Assembly (NCBI RefSeq): GCF_947498515.1
Contig: NZ_CANMKO010000006.1
Location: forward strand, 247,564 to 311,563
Length of the DNA: 64,000 bases
Direction of reading: 5' to 3'
Origin: an uncultured Pelagimonas sp.
GTDB taxonomy: Bacteria > Pseudomonadota > Alphaproteobacteria > Rhodobacterales > Rhodobacteraceae
This document shows, piece by piece, positions 17,167-25,192 of the stretch (position 1 is the first letter of the stretch; each line of letters opens with the position of its first letter). The notes beneath the pieces were generated by a model. It worked only from the letters and a program-made list of their open reading frames with translations, did not search any database and had not been told where the DNA came from. Made by a program: the position numbers and the translations under genes.

Positions 17167-18624
17167 TTAGCCCCCCATCCGGGATTCAATCCGTTCGACC
17201 ATTTGCACCGGCACCTGAGGTTTGTCCAACTGCCCCAAAATCCGCGATTTCGCCTCGGCTGGCATCCGGTTATTGGCCTCAACAAAGGCACGGATTTTTT
17301 CGCGCCGCTCGTCGGTAAGCTCAACCATCTCTGGCCCGGCGGCGGGTTTGGGCGCGTCTTTGCGGATCGGTTTGACGCGAATACCGGCGCCCAAAAGCGG
17401 CGTGCGTTCGGCCACAACTTCGCGGCCCTCTAATTCACGCGCCCGGATCAACACATCGTCGCCCTGTCGGCGCAACATCGTAACGGGAACAACCTCAAGC
17501 CGGTCATCGGCCCCAATCGCAAGAACCTCAGACGCGGCATTCAGCGCCGAAGACGGCAAACGCACCACACGTCTCAGCTCCTGTTCCTGCAGCTTCACAG
17601 TCACAAAATCACCGGGTTTGAACCCGCGTGGCGTATCAAGATCGGCAAACAGCAATCGCCCTGTCTGCCCTTCACCAACCGCAGCCCCCTCGCGGCTTAG
17701 CTTGCCGCTGGTGATGATATTGGTGCCAAACACGTCAAGGCTCACATTCACCGGGGCGACACGCAAATCACCGTTTTCATCAAGCAAACGCGCGTATTGC
17801 TGGGTCGACACACGAAACGCCACCTCAAGCAAATCCGGATCCACCAATTGCGCCAAACGCTCGTTGGCCGACACCAAACGCCCCGCCACAACGGTCACAT
17901 CCGACAAGGTTCCGGAAAACTCGGCCCGAATTTCCGTATCTTGCAAAAGACGCTCCGCCTCTTCCTTGGCGATACCGGCGCGGCGCAAACGGGTCACGGC
18001 CTGATCAATCCGCGCCTCGGCGGTGGCCACAGCGCGACGATGAGTCAACACCGCTTGGCGCGCCGAAGATAGCGCCAATTCCGCCGTTTCCACCGAAGCT
18101 GCTGTACCGACATTGCGGTCTTTCAAATCCTGTTGGCGCTTTAATGCGTTTTCACGCAATCCAACCTGCTCTTGGGCCGCGGCCAACTCGTCCTGCGCCA
18201 GTCCAAGCGCCCGCGTCGCTTCGCGTTGTTCAGCTTCGGCATCCAAAAGGTCGCTCTCGGCACGGTCCAAATTGAACTGCGCGCTCGCCTGATCCACCTG
18301 TGCCAAAAGCTGCCCGGCCTGTACGCGCCCACCTTCGACAAAAACCGGATCCAGTGACAACAAAGCACCGCCCACCGCCGCGCGCAATTCAAGCGTCCGA
18401 CGGCTATGCACCTCACCAAAGGTTGACAGCTCTGGCACCACAGGACCCGAAACCACCGGCACAACATTGACCGCAAACACCCGTTCACGGGCCGGACGCG
18501 ACCGCGGTTCTTCGTCCAAACGGGCCTGCACGGCATCGCGCACCATGATGCCCGCATAGGCCAACATGCCCAGCGCCAAAGACACTAGGAACAGGCCAGT
18601 CAGGCTTTTGCGTAGAAAACGCAT
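17167..18624 (-). CDS. RND efflux pump periplasmic adaptor (HlyD/MFP family)
   Basis: This 485-residue membrane fusion protein links an RND pump to an outer-membrane channel. A signal anchor lies at about 10-28, a split lipoyl/barrel-sandwich domain at about 60-100 and 210-240, and a long alpha-helical hairpin between (about 100-205, rich in Ala/Gln/Glu). A beta-barrel follows. The C-terminal about 70 residues form an unusual charged tail with 'LTDERREKIRAFVEANNRMP' that is not part of standard adaptors. I chose ATG 18624 with a GAGGA ribosome site rather than GTG 18636, which contains that site. The permease gene follows with no gap. Confidence 0.92.
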   Translation of the reverse strand: MRFLRKSLTGLFLVSLALGMLAYAGIMVRDAVQARLDEEPRSRPARERVFAVNVVPVVSGPVVPELSTFGEVHSRRTLELRAAVGGALLSLDPVFVEGGRVQAGQLLAQVDQASAQFNLDRAESDLLDAEAEQREATRALGLAQDELAAAQEQVGLRENALKRQQDLKDRNVGTAASVETAELALSSARQAVLTHRRAVATAEARIDQAVTRLRRAGIAKEEAERLLQDTEIRAEFSGTLSDVTVVAGRLVSANERLAQLVDPDLLEVAFRVSTQQYARLLDENGDLRVAPVNVSLDVFGTNIITSGKLSREGAAVGEGQTGRLLFADLDTPRGFKPGDFVTVKLQEQELRRVVRLPSSALNAASEVLAIGADDRLEVVPVTMLRRQGDDVLIRARELEGREVVAERTPLLGAGIRVKPIRKDAPKPAAGPEMVELTDERREKIRAFVEANNRMPAEAKSRILGQLDKPQVPVQMVERIESRMGG

Positions 18625-18709
18625 GGCTTTCCTCACTGCGAACGGTTTCTTTAAATGTAGCGGCTAGGCGAAAGATTCCAAGCAGCTCAGGCTTATACGC
18701 GGCTTCCCG

Positions 18710-19252
18710 CTACTTCCGTCGCTGATGTTCGTCCAAACGTGGAAAAATTTCGACAAAGTTGCAGGGTCGATGCCGATAATCGAGCTGAAGCACTAAAATT
18801 TCGTCCCACGCATCTTTGCAAGCCCCCGGACTTCCGGGCAAAGCAAAGAGATATGTGCCCCCCGCGACGCCCCCCGTGGCCCGGCTTTGAACCGCCGATG
18901 TGCCGATTTTCTGCATCGACACTATGGTGAAAACGGTGCCAAAGGCCTCGATCTCTTTTTCATAGACGTCGCGGTGGGCTTCGACCGTGACGTCACGCCC
19001 GGTCAAACCGGTGCCGCCGGTCGAAATGATCACGTCGATGTCTTTGTCCGCGATCCAATCGCGCAACTGCGCCGAAATCATATCGCGCTCATCCTGCACA
19101 ATCTTGCGATCGGCCAAGACATGCCCCGCCTTTTCCAACCGGGCCACCAACGTATCGCCCGACCGATCCTCGGCCAGCTGTCGAGTGTCGCTAACTGTTA
19201 ACACAGCGATACGGACCGGGATAAACTCTTTGCTCTCGTCAATGCGGGACAT
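18710..19252 (-). CDS. moaB: Molybdenum cofactor biosynthesis protein MoaB
   Basis: The 180-residue MogA/MoaB-fold protein binds molybdopterin and adenylylates it before molybdate insertion. Visible motifs are 'AVLTVSDTR' near 17, 'ISTGGTGLTGRDVT' near 75-88 and 'FALPGSPGACKDAWDEIL' near 135-152, all at the expected spacing. The length fits MoaB. It is the last gene of a minus-strand run that starts with the uracil-DNA glycosylase. It is separated from the other molybdenum genes in the window (1.7-5.4 kb) by 13 kb. Confidence 0.93.
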   Translation of the reverse strand: MSRIDESKEFIPVRIAVLTVSDTRQLAEDRSGDTLVARLEKAGHVLADRKIVQDERDMISAQLRDWIADKDIDVIISTGGTGLTGRDVTVEAHRDVYEKEIEAFGTVFTIVSMQKIGTSAVQSRATGGVAGGTYLFALPGSPGACKDAWDEILVLQLDYRHRPCNFVEIFPRLDEHQRRK

Positions 19253-19260
19253 GGGATTCC

Positions 19261-19830
19261 TCAGAAACAGGGGTTGGCCACGACAAATCGCGGCGTTTTA
19301 AGCAAATCGGGTAAATTGACCGCCGTATTGCGCGCCAGTCGGATCACATCGGTTTCGAGCCGTTTTGGGCAGGCCCCATATTGATCTGTGACGATCTGCT
19401 CAAACACATCTTTGCCGCGCGCGGCGTGCTCTTCAATGCGGCGCTTTTGCGTGTCCTCAGACAACGGCGGATAGGAATTGGCCAATTCGAACGCCATCAA
19501 CTTTTGATCTACGTCCTTCACAAGCTCAATTTGTGACGCCGGAAAGATCTCGGTGCAAATTTCGGCGACCGCGCGCAGGTTGGTGATGACTTTGGCGGCA
19601 CATCCAACCGACCCTTGGTCGGACCAATCCACCCCCCAGTTGTACCATTTGCCGTCTTCTTTGGCGCGGTACAGGGTGACGTTCCCGGCGGTCGTCAGGC
19701 TATGCAGCCCCTTGTCGTCAACCGACACTTCATCGGCGCGATCCGCAAATAGGGCATCATAGTCGATCCCTTGAGACCAAGCAGGAGAGGCCAGAGCCAA
19801 TATCCCCCAAACAAGACATGTTTTGTACAT
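19261..19830 (-). CDS. Secreted hypothetical protein
   Basis: The 189-residue protein has a signal peptide ('MYKTCLVWGILALASPAWS', cut near residue 19) and a Cys-containing mature part (Cys residues near 77, 93, 153 and 188) that could form disulfides. No known family was recognised. The start at ATG 19830 was chosen because it gives a clean signal peptide and lies 5 bases after the lysE stop; the frame continues upstream only through lysE. It is 8 bases upstream of moaB, so it is in the same transcript. A periplasmic role is likely; nothing more specific can be said. Confidence 0.75.
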   Translation of the reverse strand: MYKTCLVWGILALASPAWSQGIDYDALFADRADEVSVDDKGLHSLTTAGNVTLYRAKEDGKWYNWGVDWSDQGSVGCAAKVITNLRAVAEICTEIFPASQIELVKDVDQKLMAFELANSYPPLSEDTQKRRIEEHAARGKDVFEQIVTDQYGACPKRLETDVIRLARNTAVNLPDLLKTPRFVVANPCF

Positions 19831-19835
19831 ATTGC

Positions 19836-20444
19836 CTATAGTGCCAGCCGAACCGCCAGCCCTCCAAAGAGTGTTGCGGTGATCCACCGCGTAAGCCGTT
19901 CCGTCATGCTTCCGTTCGTCAATCGATGGCGCAGATTTCCGGCAAATTGCCCAACCAAGCCGTTTACGATCAACCCACCTGCCGCAAGCATCACGCCAAA
20001 AATCAAGAACTGCGGAAGAACCGCGCGGCTTGGGTCAACGAATTGCGGAACAAAGGCGAGGATGAACAAGATCACCTTGGGATTTGTTAGGTTGACCACA
20101 AACCCTTGCCACGCCGCTCGGCGCGGCGTTAGCGGTTTTGCATCCGCTGAACCAATTGGGGTACGCAGGGTTTTCCAAGCAATATAAAGGAGATAGGAAA
20201 CGCCAGTCCAGCGGATGACGTCAAAGGCTCCGGGATGAGCATCCACCAATGCCCCAAGACCGATCCCCGCCAAAAACGTGTGCACAAAGGCCCCAGCCGA
20301 GACCCCAGCCGACGCTGCCCAACCGGGCCGAGCCCCGCCGCGCAACCCTTGGGAAAGGCAAAACAGCATATCCGCGCCCGGCGTGATATTCAGCGCAAGT
20401 CCGACCGGGATAAAGGTAAGTAAAACAATGGGGTCAATGATCAT
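19836..20444 (-). CDS. LysE/RhtB family amino acid exporter
   Basis: This 202-residue membrane protein has about six helices and the LysE/RhtB signature near the N-terminus ('ALNITPGADMLFCLSQGLRGG', residues 17-37 in part) with 'GFVVNLTNPKVILFILAFVPQFV' in the middle helix region. The family exports amino acids or homoserine lactone; the substrate here is unknown. The start ATG overlaps the end of the uracil-DNA glycosylase gene by 4 bases, and the stop lies 5 bases before the secreted hypothetical gene. Confidence 0.88.
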   Translation of the reverse strand: MIIDPIVLLTFIPVGLALNITPGADMLFCLSQGLRGGARPGWAASAGVSAGAFVHTFLAGIGLGALVDAHPGAFDVIRWTGVSYLLYIAWKTLRTPIGSADAKPLTPRRAAWQGFVVNLTNPKVILFILAFVPQFVDPSRAVLPQFLIFGVMLAAGGLIVNGLVGQFAGNLRHRLTNGSMTERLTRWITATLFGGLAVRLAL

Positions 20445-21226
20445 TTCAGCCCCTTCAACTTGGCCTGCACCTCAAGCAAATCCGCCCAAGTATCGCGTTT
20501 TGCAGCCGGATTTCGCAAAAGATAAGCCGGGTGAAACATCGGGATTGCCGGTTTGCCCTCGGCCTGACCCCACTGGCCCCGCAACCGGGTGATCCCGCGT
20601 TTACCCAACAAGGCCTGACAAGAAATATTTCCCACGATGACAAGGACTTCTGGCTTCGCCAAGGCGATGTGGCGTTGTAAAAACGGCAACATCATTGCGA
20701 TTTCTTCGGGCTTGGGGTCGCGGTTTTGCGGTGGCCGCCAAGGCAAAACATTGGTGATATAGGCGTTTTCATCGCGCGATAGACCAATTGCCGCTAGCAT
20801 TTTATCCAACAACTGTCCGGCACGGCCGACAAAGGGTTTGCCTTGCAAATCCTCGTCGCGACCCGGCGCTTCGCCAACGAACATCACCTTGGACCCGGCG
20901 ACACCATCGGCAAAAACCAAGTTGCGCGCGCCTTTCTTCAACGGACAATGTGGATAGGCCGCCATCGCCGCCTCCAGCGCCGCTAAATCGGGCGCGGCTT
21001 GCGCCGCCTTCACCGCTTCTTCGATCGGATCGATCCGGGTTTCTACAATCCTAACAGGGGCTTGGCCACCTTGGGGTTGCGCCCGCGCGGCCTCGGCCTT
21101 GGCGCGTGCCTCTTCCTCGGCTGCAAACCGATCTACGGGCGTGGCAAGGATCGCCTCGTCCACTCCCATCTCCGCCTGCCACTCGAGCATGGCGCGCGCC
21201 GTATGCCAATCAATCGCCGATTCCAT
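20441..21226 (-). CDS. Uracil-DNA glycosylase family protein (type 4/5-like)
   Basis: This repair enzyme removes uracil from DNA. The 261-residue protein has an Ala/Glu-rich N-terminal extension (about 1-85) and the glycosylase domain, with motif A 'GEAPGRDEDLQGKPF' (about 118-132) and motif B 'FHPAYLLR' (about 231-238). The type-4 family usually carries four Cys ligands for an Fe-S cluster; here 'HCPLKKGARN' keeps one Cys and has Lys at the next positions, so the cluster is probably absent, as I recall for alphaproteobacterial members. It is the first gene of the udg-lysE-hypothetical-moaB run and is divergent from pyrB across a long hairpin. Confidence 0.88.
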   Translation of the reverse strand: MESAIDWHTARAMLEWQAEMGVDEAILATPVDRFAAEEEARAKAEAARAQPQGGQAPVRIVETRIDPIEEAVKAAQAAPDLAALEAAMAAYPHCPLKKGARNLVFADGVAGSKVMFVGEAPGRDEDLQGKPFVGRAGQLLDKMLAAIGLSRDENAYITNVLPWRPPQNRDPKPEEIAMMLPFLQRHIALAKPEVLVIVGNISCQALLGKRGITRLRGQWGQAEGKPAIPMFHPAYLLRNPAAKRDTWADLLEVQAKLKGLK

Positions 21227-21266
21227 GCGCGCACCCTACCCGCGCTTGGCACCAGAGGAAACGGTA

Positions 21267-21321
21267 AGAAACACTGTGACGCTCGGGGGAGGGTGGGTGG
21301 GCCGAGTGTCACAGTGTTTCT
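21267..21321. promoter_or_regulatory. 20-bp stem hairpin with a G-quadruplex loop between udg and pyrB
   Basis: Arms 21267-21286 and 21302-21321 pair over 20 bp (19 Watson-Crick pairs and one G-T wobble). The 15-base loop is GGGAGGGTGGGTGGG on the plus strand: four G3 tracts with one-base loops, the most stable intramolecular quadruplex pattern known. It lies 40 bases from the udg start and 60 bases from the pyrB start, in the divergent promoter region. No T tract follows either arm, so a simple terminator is unlikely. Possible roles are a promoter-region structural switch or a mobile palindromic element. Confidence 0.75.
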
Positions 21322-21381
21322 GAGCCCTTGCCCCCACGTCCCGCCCTTTCTATGAAGGCTCAAACCGTCAGGGAGTTCTAC

Positions 21382-22332
21382 ATGCGTTTCGACCAGCGCC
21401 ACCTTCTCGGCATTGAGCCGCTTCGCCCCGACGAGATCACCACGATCCTCGATCTGGCCGACCAATACGTCACCTTCAACAGAAGCCGCGACAAACATGC
21501 CAATGCGCTTGCCGGGCTAACGCAAATCAACATGTTTTTCGAAAACTCTACCCGCACGCAGGCGAGTTTTGAGATTGCCGGAAAACGTCTTGGCGCGGAT
21601 GTGATGAATATGGCGATGCAGGCCAGCTCGATCAAAAAGGGCGAAACCCTGATCGACACGGCCATGACGCTCAACGCCATGCACCCCGATCTTTTGGTGG
21701 TGCGGCACCCGCATTCCGGCGCGGTGGACCTTTTGTCGCAAAAGGTGAATTGCGCGGTCCTGAATGCCGGTGATGGCAAACACGAACACCCGACCCAAGC
21801 GCTTTTGGATGCGCTGACCATCCGTCGCGCCAAGGGCCGATTGCACCGCCTCAACATCGCCATTTGCGGTGACATCGCCCATAGCCGCGTGGCGCGCTCC
21901 AACATCTTGCTGTTGCACAAGATGGAAAACCGCATCCGTCTGGTTGGTCCATCCACTTTGATGCCCTCGGGGATCGAGCATTTCGGCGTCGAAGTTTACG
22001 ACGACATGCGCAAGGGCCTCGAAGATGTGGACGTTGTCATGATGCTACGCCTGCAACGCGAACGCATGGATGGCGGCTTTATTCCGTCAGAACGGGAATA
22101 CTATCACCGTTATGGCTTGGACGCGGCCAAGCTCTCGGTTGCCAAAGACGATGCCATTGTGATGCACCCCGGCCCGATGAACCGCGGCGTAGAAATCGAC
22201 GGCACCTTGGCCGATGACATTAACCGTTCGGTCATTCAGGATCAGGTCGAAATGGGTGTGGCCGTGCGCATGGCCGCAATGGACCTTTTGGCGCGCAACC
22301 TGCGGGCCAACCCCAAAGAGGTGATGGCCTGA
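21382..22332 (+). CDS. pyrB: Aspartate carbamoyltransferase catalytic subunit
   Basis: PyrB condenses carbamoyl phosphate with aspartate in the second step of pyrimidine synthesis. The 316-residue protein has the carbamoyl phosphate signature '[13 protein letters not shown]' (about 52-64), 'HPTQALLD' (about 138) and '[13 protein letters not shown]' (about 261). I chose ATG 21382 because of its GGGAG ribosome site 6 bases upstream; an earlier in-frame start at 21328 would overlap the region just after the hairpin. It heads an operon with two small membrane genes, a pseudo-dihydroorotase and plsY. No pyrI regulatory subunit is present, which fits the dodecameric PyrB-PyrC' type. Confidence 0.95.
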   Translation: MRFDQRHLLGIEPLRPDEITTILDLADQYVTFNRSRDKHANALAGLTQINMFFENSTRTQASFEIAGKRLGADVMNMAMQASSIKKGETLIDTAMTLNAMHPDLLVVRHPHSGAVDLLSQKVNCAVLNAGDGKHEHPTQALLDALTIRRAKGRLHRLNIAICGDIAHSRVARSNILLLHKMENRIRLVGPSTLMPSGIEHFGVEVYDDMRKGLEDVDVVMMLRLQRERMDGGFIPSEREYYHRYGLDAAKLSVAKDDAIVMHPGPMNRGVEIDGTLADDINRSVIQDQVEMGVAVRMAAMDLLARNLRANPKEVMA

Positions 22333-22871
22333 TGCAGATTGATGTAAACGGATCAGATCGCAGCACTTTGCGGGTCTTTCAGCTCGACCTTCCCGCCGAA
22401 GCCGTCGAACGGTTCACCGTGCAAGCGGGCACCGGGGAATGGCCGCTGAAATATGCGCTTGGGGCCACCACCCTGCGCAATGGCTTTGTAGATGTTGTTG
22501 ATATTCGCGATCTCGAAAAGATGAGCGTGTCCAAATACCTTGCCGAGGCGCACAGCGCTGCTGGGGACGATTTCAAAGCCGACCGGTCGCGTCTGGATGC
22601 GTTGACCGGACACCTTGTCATTCTCCCAGCGCAGGCTTTTGACAACACTTCGCAAACCCTGACCATCGCCCCGCAGCTGCGCCTAATTGGGAGCTACGCC
22701 GAAGAGGCCGCCGCCACACGCGGCCCAAAACTGCGCAGCACATCCGCCAAAGGGCTAACCGGCCAAGGCGCGCCGATTGATCGCGAAAACAGAACATCTC
22801 TGTTTGTGCTCTTGGCCCTGATTGGGCTTGGCATTGTGGCCCTTTTGATAATGGCGGCGATCCTACGATGA
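22332..22871 (+). CDS. Conserved membrane-anchored protein between pyrB and pyrC'
   Basis: The 179-residue protein has a soluble alpha/beta-type N-terminal part (1-150) and a single C-terminal membrane helix (about 156-178), so it would be tail-anchored with the domain in the cytoplasm. The ATG overlaps the pyrB stop by one base, and the stop overlaps the next gene by 4, so translation is tightly coupled. I do not recognise a family. Its placement between two pyrimidine genes suggests a role tied to the carbamoyltransferase complex or to membrane lipid synthesis by plsY, but that is inference. Confidence 0.78.
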   Translation: MQIDVNGSDRSTLRVFQLDLPAEAVERFTVQAGTGEWPLKYALGATTLRNGFVDVVDIRDLEKMSVSKYLAEAHSAAGDDFKADRSRLDALTGHLVILPAQAFDNTSQTLTIAPQLRLIGSYAEEAAATRGPKLRSTSAKGLTGQGAPIDRENRTSLFVLLALIGLGIVALLIMAAILR

Positions 22872-23263
22872 CAGTGTTTTCCCCAGACCGCGATACATAT
22901 ATCAAGACCCACAAGATCATGGGCGTTGTGGCCATGGCGCTTGGTTTTGCTGTGCTTTGGATTGCTGGCAATCCGCATGCTTGGACCGGCCTGATTGGTG
23001 GGGCTGCTGCCGTTGCCTTGCGCGGCTGGTACCTCAAGGACGAAGAGCTTGGCCATGATTGGGTGATGGAAGACGGGGCGTTGAATGGCCCCGGTGGGCG
23101 TCGGGTTTTCCTCGCCGATTTGGTCAAGGTCAAAACCATCGGCTCGGCTGTTCAGCTGATCAACACCGCCGGTGACAAACACCTGATCAAGTTTCAGGCC
23201 GACCCAGAGGCCACGATCAACAAAATCAACGCCGCCCGCTCTGCCGTGGGAGAGACGACATGA
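22868..23263 (+). CDS. Small membrane protein with a possible PH-like domain
   Basis: The 131-residue protein has a two-helix membrane hairpin at about 16-50 and a C-terminal beta-rich part (about 55-125) with 'GHDWVMEDGALNGPGGRRVF' and 'LADLVKVKTIGSAVQLI'. That arrangement resembles bacterial PH domain proteins anchored by two helices. It overlaps the upstream gene by 4 bases and pyrC' by 4 bases. The function is unknown; the bPH assignment rests on pattern only. Confidence 0.75.
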   Translation: MTVFSPDRDTYIKTHKIMGVVAMALGFAVLWIAGNPHAWTGLIGGAAAVALRGWYLKDEELGHDWVMEDGALNGPGGRRVFLADLVKVKTIGSAVQLINTAGDKHLIKFQADPEATINKINAARSAVGETT

Positions 23264-24540
23264 CCAAGACCCTCATCACCAATGCCAAACTGATTGATCC
23301 CGAAGCCGATAGCGTCTCACCCGGTGCGATTTTGATCGAAAACGGTGTGATTGCTGAACGTTTTGACACCCCGGCCCCGGATGTTGCGGGCGCAGATATT
23401 GTTGACGCGGGCGGAAAATGTTTGGCCCCCGGTATTGTCGATATCGGTGTCAAAGTCGGTGAACCCGGCGAGCGTCACAAGGAAAGCTATGGCACCGCCG
23501 GGCTTGCGGCGGCGGCTGGCGGGGTGACGACGATTGTTACCCGCCCCGACACAACCCCCTGTATCGACACGCCCGAGGCGCTGGAATTTATCCGTCGCCG
23601 CGCCAATGAGGCCGCGCCGGTGCATGTCTTGCCCATGGCCGCCTTGACCAAGGGCCGCGATGGTCGCGAGATGACCGAGTTTGGGTTCCTCATGGACGCC
23701 GGGGCCGTGGCTTTTACCGATTGTGACAACGTCGTTGGCGACACCAAGGTTCTGGCCCGCGCCATGACCTACGCCCAAAGCCTTGATGCGCTTGTTATGG
23801 GCCACCCTCAGGAGCCGACGCTGTCCAAAGGCGCGGCGGTGAGTTCCGGCAAATTCGCCACGCTGCGCGGCCTTCCGGCCGTGTCACCAATGGCCGAACG
23901 CATGGGGTTGGATCGCGACATCGCCTTGGTCGAAATGACCGGCGCGCGCTATCATGCCGACGTGATTACCGCTGCCCGCGCCTTGCCCTCGCTTGAGCGG
24001 GCCAAGCGCAATGGTTTTGACGTGACCGCAGGCACCTCGATGCACCACCTCACCTTGAACGAGCTGGACGTCGCCGATTATCGCACCTTCTTTAAGGTCA
24101 AACCGCCACTTCGTTCCGAAGATGACCGTCAGGCGATTGTGGCCGCCGTGCGCGACGGATTGATTGACATCATTGGCTCGTTCCACACTCCGCAGGACGA
24201 AGAGAGCAAGCGCCTTCCTTATGAAGAGGCCGCAAGCGGGGCCGTGGGCCTTGAAACCATGTTGCCGGTTCTTCTCCGCCTCTATCATTCTGGTGAGCTT
24301 GAGCTACCGACCCTTTTCCGCGCCTTGTCTTTGAACCCGGCCAAACGGCTTGGGCTTGATGCCGGGCGCCTGGCCAAGGGTGCACCTGCGGATCTGGTCT
24401 TGTTTGACGCGGACAAACCCTTTGTTCTGGATCGGTTCAAACTGAAATCGAAATCCAAAAACACCCCCTTTGATAGCGCGCGACTTCAGGGCAAGGTGCT
24501 TGGCACATGGGTCTCTGGCCAGCGGGTCTTTGAGGCCTAA
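23260..24540 (+). CDS. pyrC': Dihydroorotase homologue lacking catalytic residues (PyrC'-type)
   Basis: The 426-residue protein aligns over its length with class I dihydroorotase but has lost the active site. The usual D-x-H-x-H-x-R near residue 61 reads 'DIGVKVGEPG' here (both His and the Arg are replaced: Gly63, Lys65, Gly67). The 'TDHAPH' catalytic segment reads 'GSFHTPQ' (Asp replaced by Phe308). His182 ('GHPQEP') and His262/263 ('SMHHLTLNE') remain. In Pseudomonas, an inactive PyrC' is needed to assemble active PyrB; the same role is likely here. A true dihydroorotase should be encoded elsewhere in the genome. It overlaps the upstream gene by 4 bases. Confidence 0.9.
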   Translation: MTKTLITNAKLIDPEADSVSPGAILIENGVIAERFDTPAPDVAGADIVDAGGKCLAPGIVDIGVKVGEPGERHKESYGTAGLAAAAGGVTTIVTRPDTTPCIDTPEALEFIRRRANEAAPVHVLPMAALTKGRDGREMTEFGFLMDAGAVAFTDCDNVVGDTKVLARAMTYAQSLDALVMGHPQEPTLSKGAAVSSGKFATLRGLPAVSPMAERMGLDRDIALVEMTGARYHADVITAARALPSLERAKRNGFDVTAGTSMHHLTLNELDVADYRTFFKVKPPLRSEDDRQAIVAAVRDGLIDIIGSFHTPQDEESKRLPYEEAASGAVGLETMLPVLLRLYHSGELELPTLFRALSLNPAKRLGLDAGRLAKGAPADLVLFDADKPFVLDRFKLKSKSKNTPFDSARLQGKVLGTWVSGQRVFEA

Positions 24541-24555
24541 GCGAAGGAAAAGACA

Positions 24556-25161
24556 ATGTTCAACACCGATCCGACCACCATCGTGATTTGGGCGCTCTTT
24601 GGCTATCTCTTAGGGTCAGTACCCTTTGGGATTGTGATCACCCGGCTGTTTGGTCTTGGCGATCTGCGCAAAATCGGATCGGGAAACATCGGCGCGACCA
24701 ATGTTTTGCGCACCGGTAACAAACCCGCCGCTCTGGCAACTTTGATATTGGATTCCTCCAAGGGCGCGATTGCGGTTTTGATCGCACAGGCCGTAACCGG
24801 CGACACATCCGCGATGCAGATCGCCGGGTTTTCCGCGTTCGTCGGCCATTGCTATCCGGTCTGGCTCAAATTCAAAGGTGGCAAAGGGGTCGCAACCTAT
24901 CTGGGTGTTGTGCTGGCGATTAGCCTCCCGGTGGGTTTGCTATGCTGTGCGACTTGGGCGGTTGCCTTTGCCGTCACACGCATTTCATCGGTTGGGGCGC
25001 TCACGGCGGCTTTGTCCACGACCATCTGGATGGTTTTCATGGGGCGCGGCGATCTGTTCTTGATGGGGCTTTTGTTGACCATGCTTATCTTTTGGCGTCA
25101 CCGCGAAAATCTTGCCCGCCTCAAAGACGGGACAGAACCGAAAGTTGGTCAAAAGAAATAG
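24556..25161 (+). CDS. plsY: Acyl-phosphate:glycerol-3-phosphate acyltransferase PlsY
   Basis: PlsY transfers an acyl group from acyl phosphate to glycerol-3-phosphate, starting phospholipid synthesis in the inner membrane. The 201-residue protein has the family motifs 'GYLLGSVPFGI' (about 16-26), 'RKIGSGNIGATNVLRTGNK' (about 38-56) and 'FKGGKGVATYLG' (about 107-118), with several membrane helices. It follows pyrC' by 15 bases and ends the operon at a hairpin shared with the convergent hydrolase gene. Confidence 0.95.
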   Translation: MFNTDPTTIVIWALFGYLLGSVPFGIVITRLFGLGDLRKIGSGNIGATNVLRTGNKPAALATLILDSSKGAIAVLIAQAVTGDTSAMQIAGFSAFVGHCYPVWLKFKGGKGVATYLGVVLAISLPVGLLCCATWAVAFAVTRISSVGALTAALSTTIWMVFMGRGDLFLMGLLLTMLIFWRHRENLARLKDGTEPKVGQKK

Positions 25162-25187
25162 GGCCAAAGCAATTTGGCCCCTTTCTG
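25161..25187. terminator. Bidirectional terminator after plsY
   Basis: An 8-bp perfect inverted repeat GGGCCAAA-GCAA-TTTGGCCC (25161-25180) begins at the last base of the plsY stop. A C/T-rich run follows on the plus strand. It lies in the 31-base gap between plsY and the convergent hydrolase gene and can serve both. Confidence 0.7.
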
Positions 25188-25192
25188 GATGT

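Noticed and set aside
20441..21226. UdgX-type cross-linking glycosylase
   Set aside because: The KRRIH insertion motif of UdgX is absent; motif B is followed by ordinary sequence.
21227..21381. Intrinsic terminator or riboswitch upstream of pyrB
   Set aside because: The long hairpin has no T tract on either side and lies in a divergent promoter region; no riboswitch core pattern was recognised.
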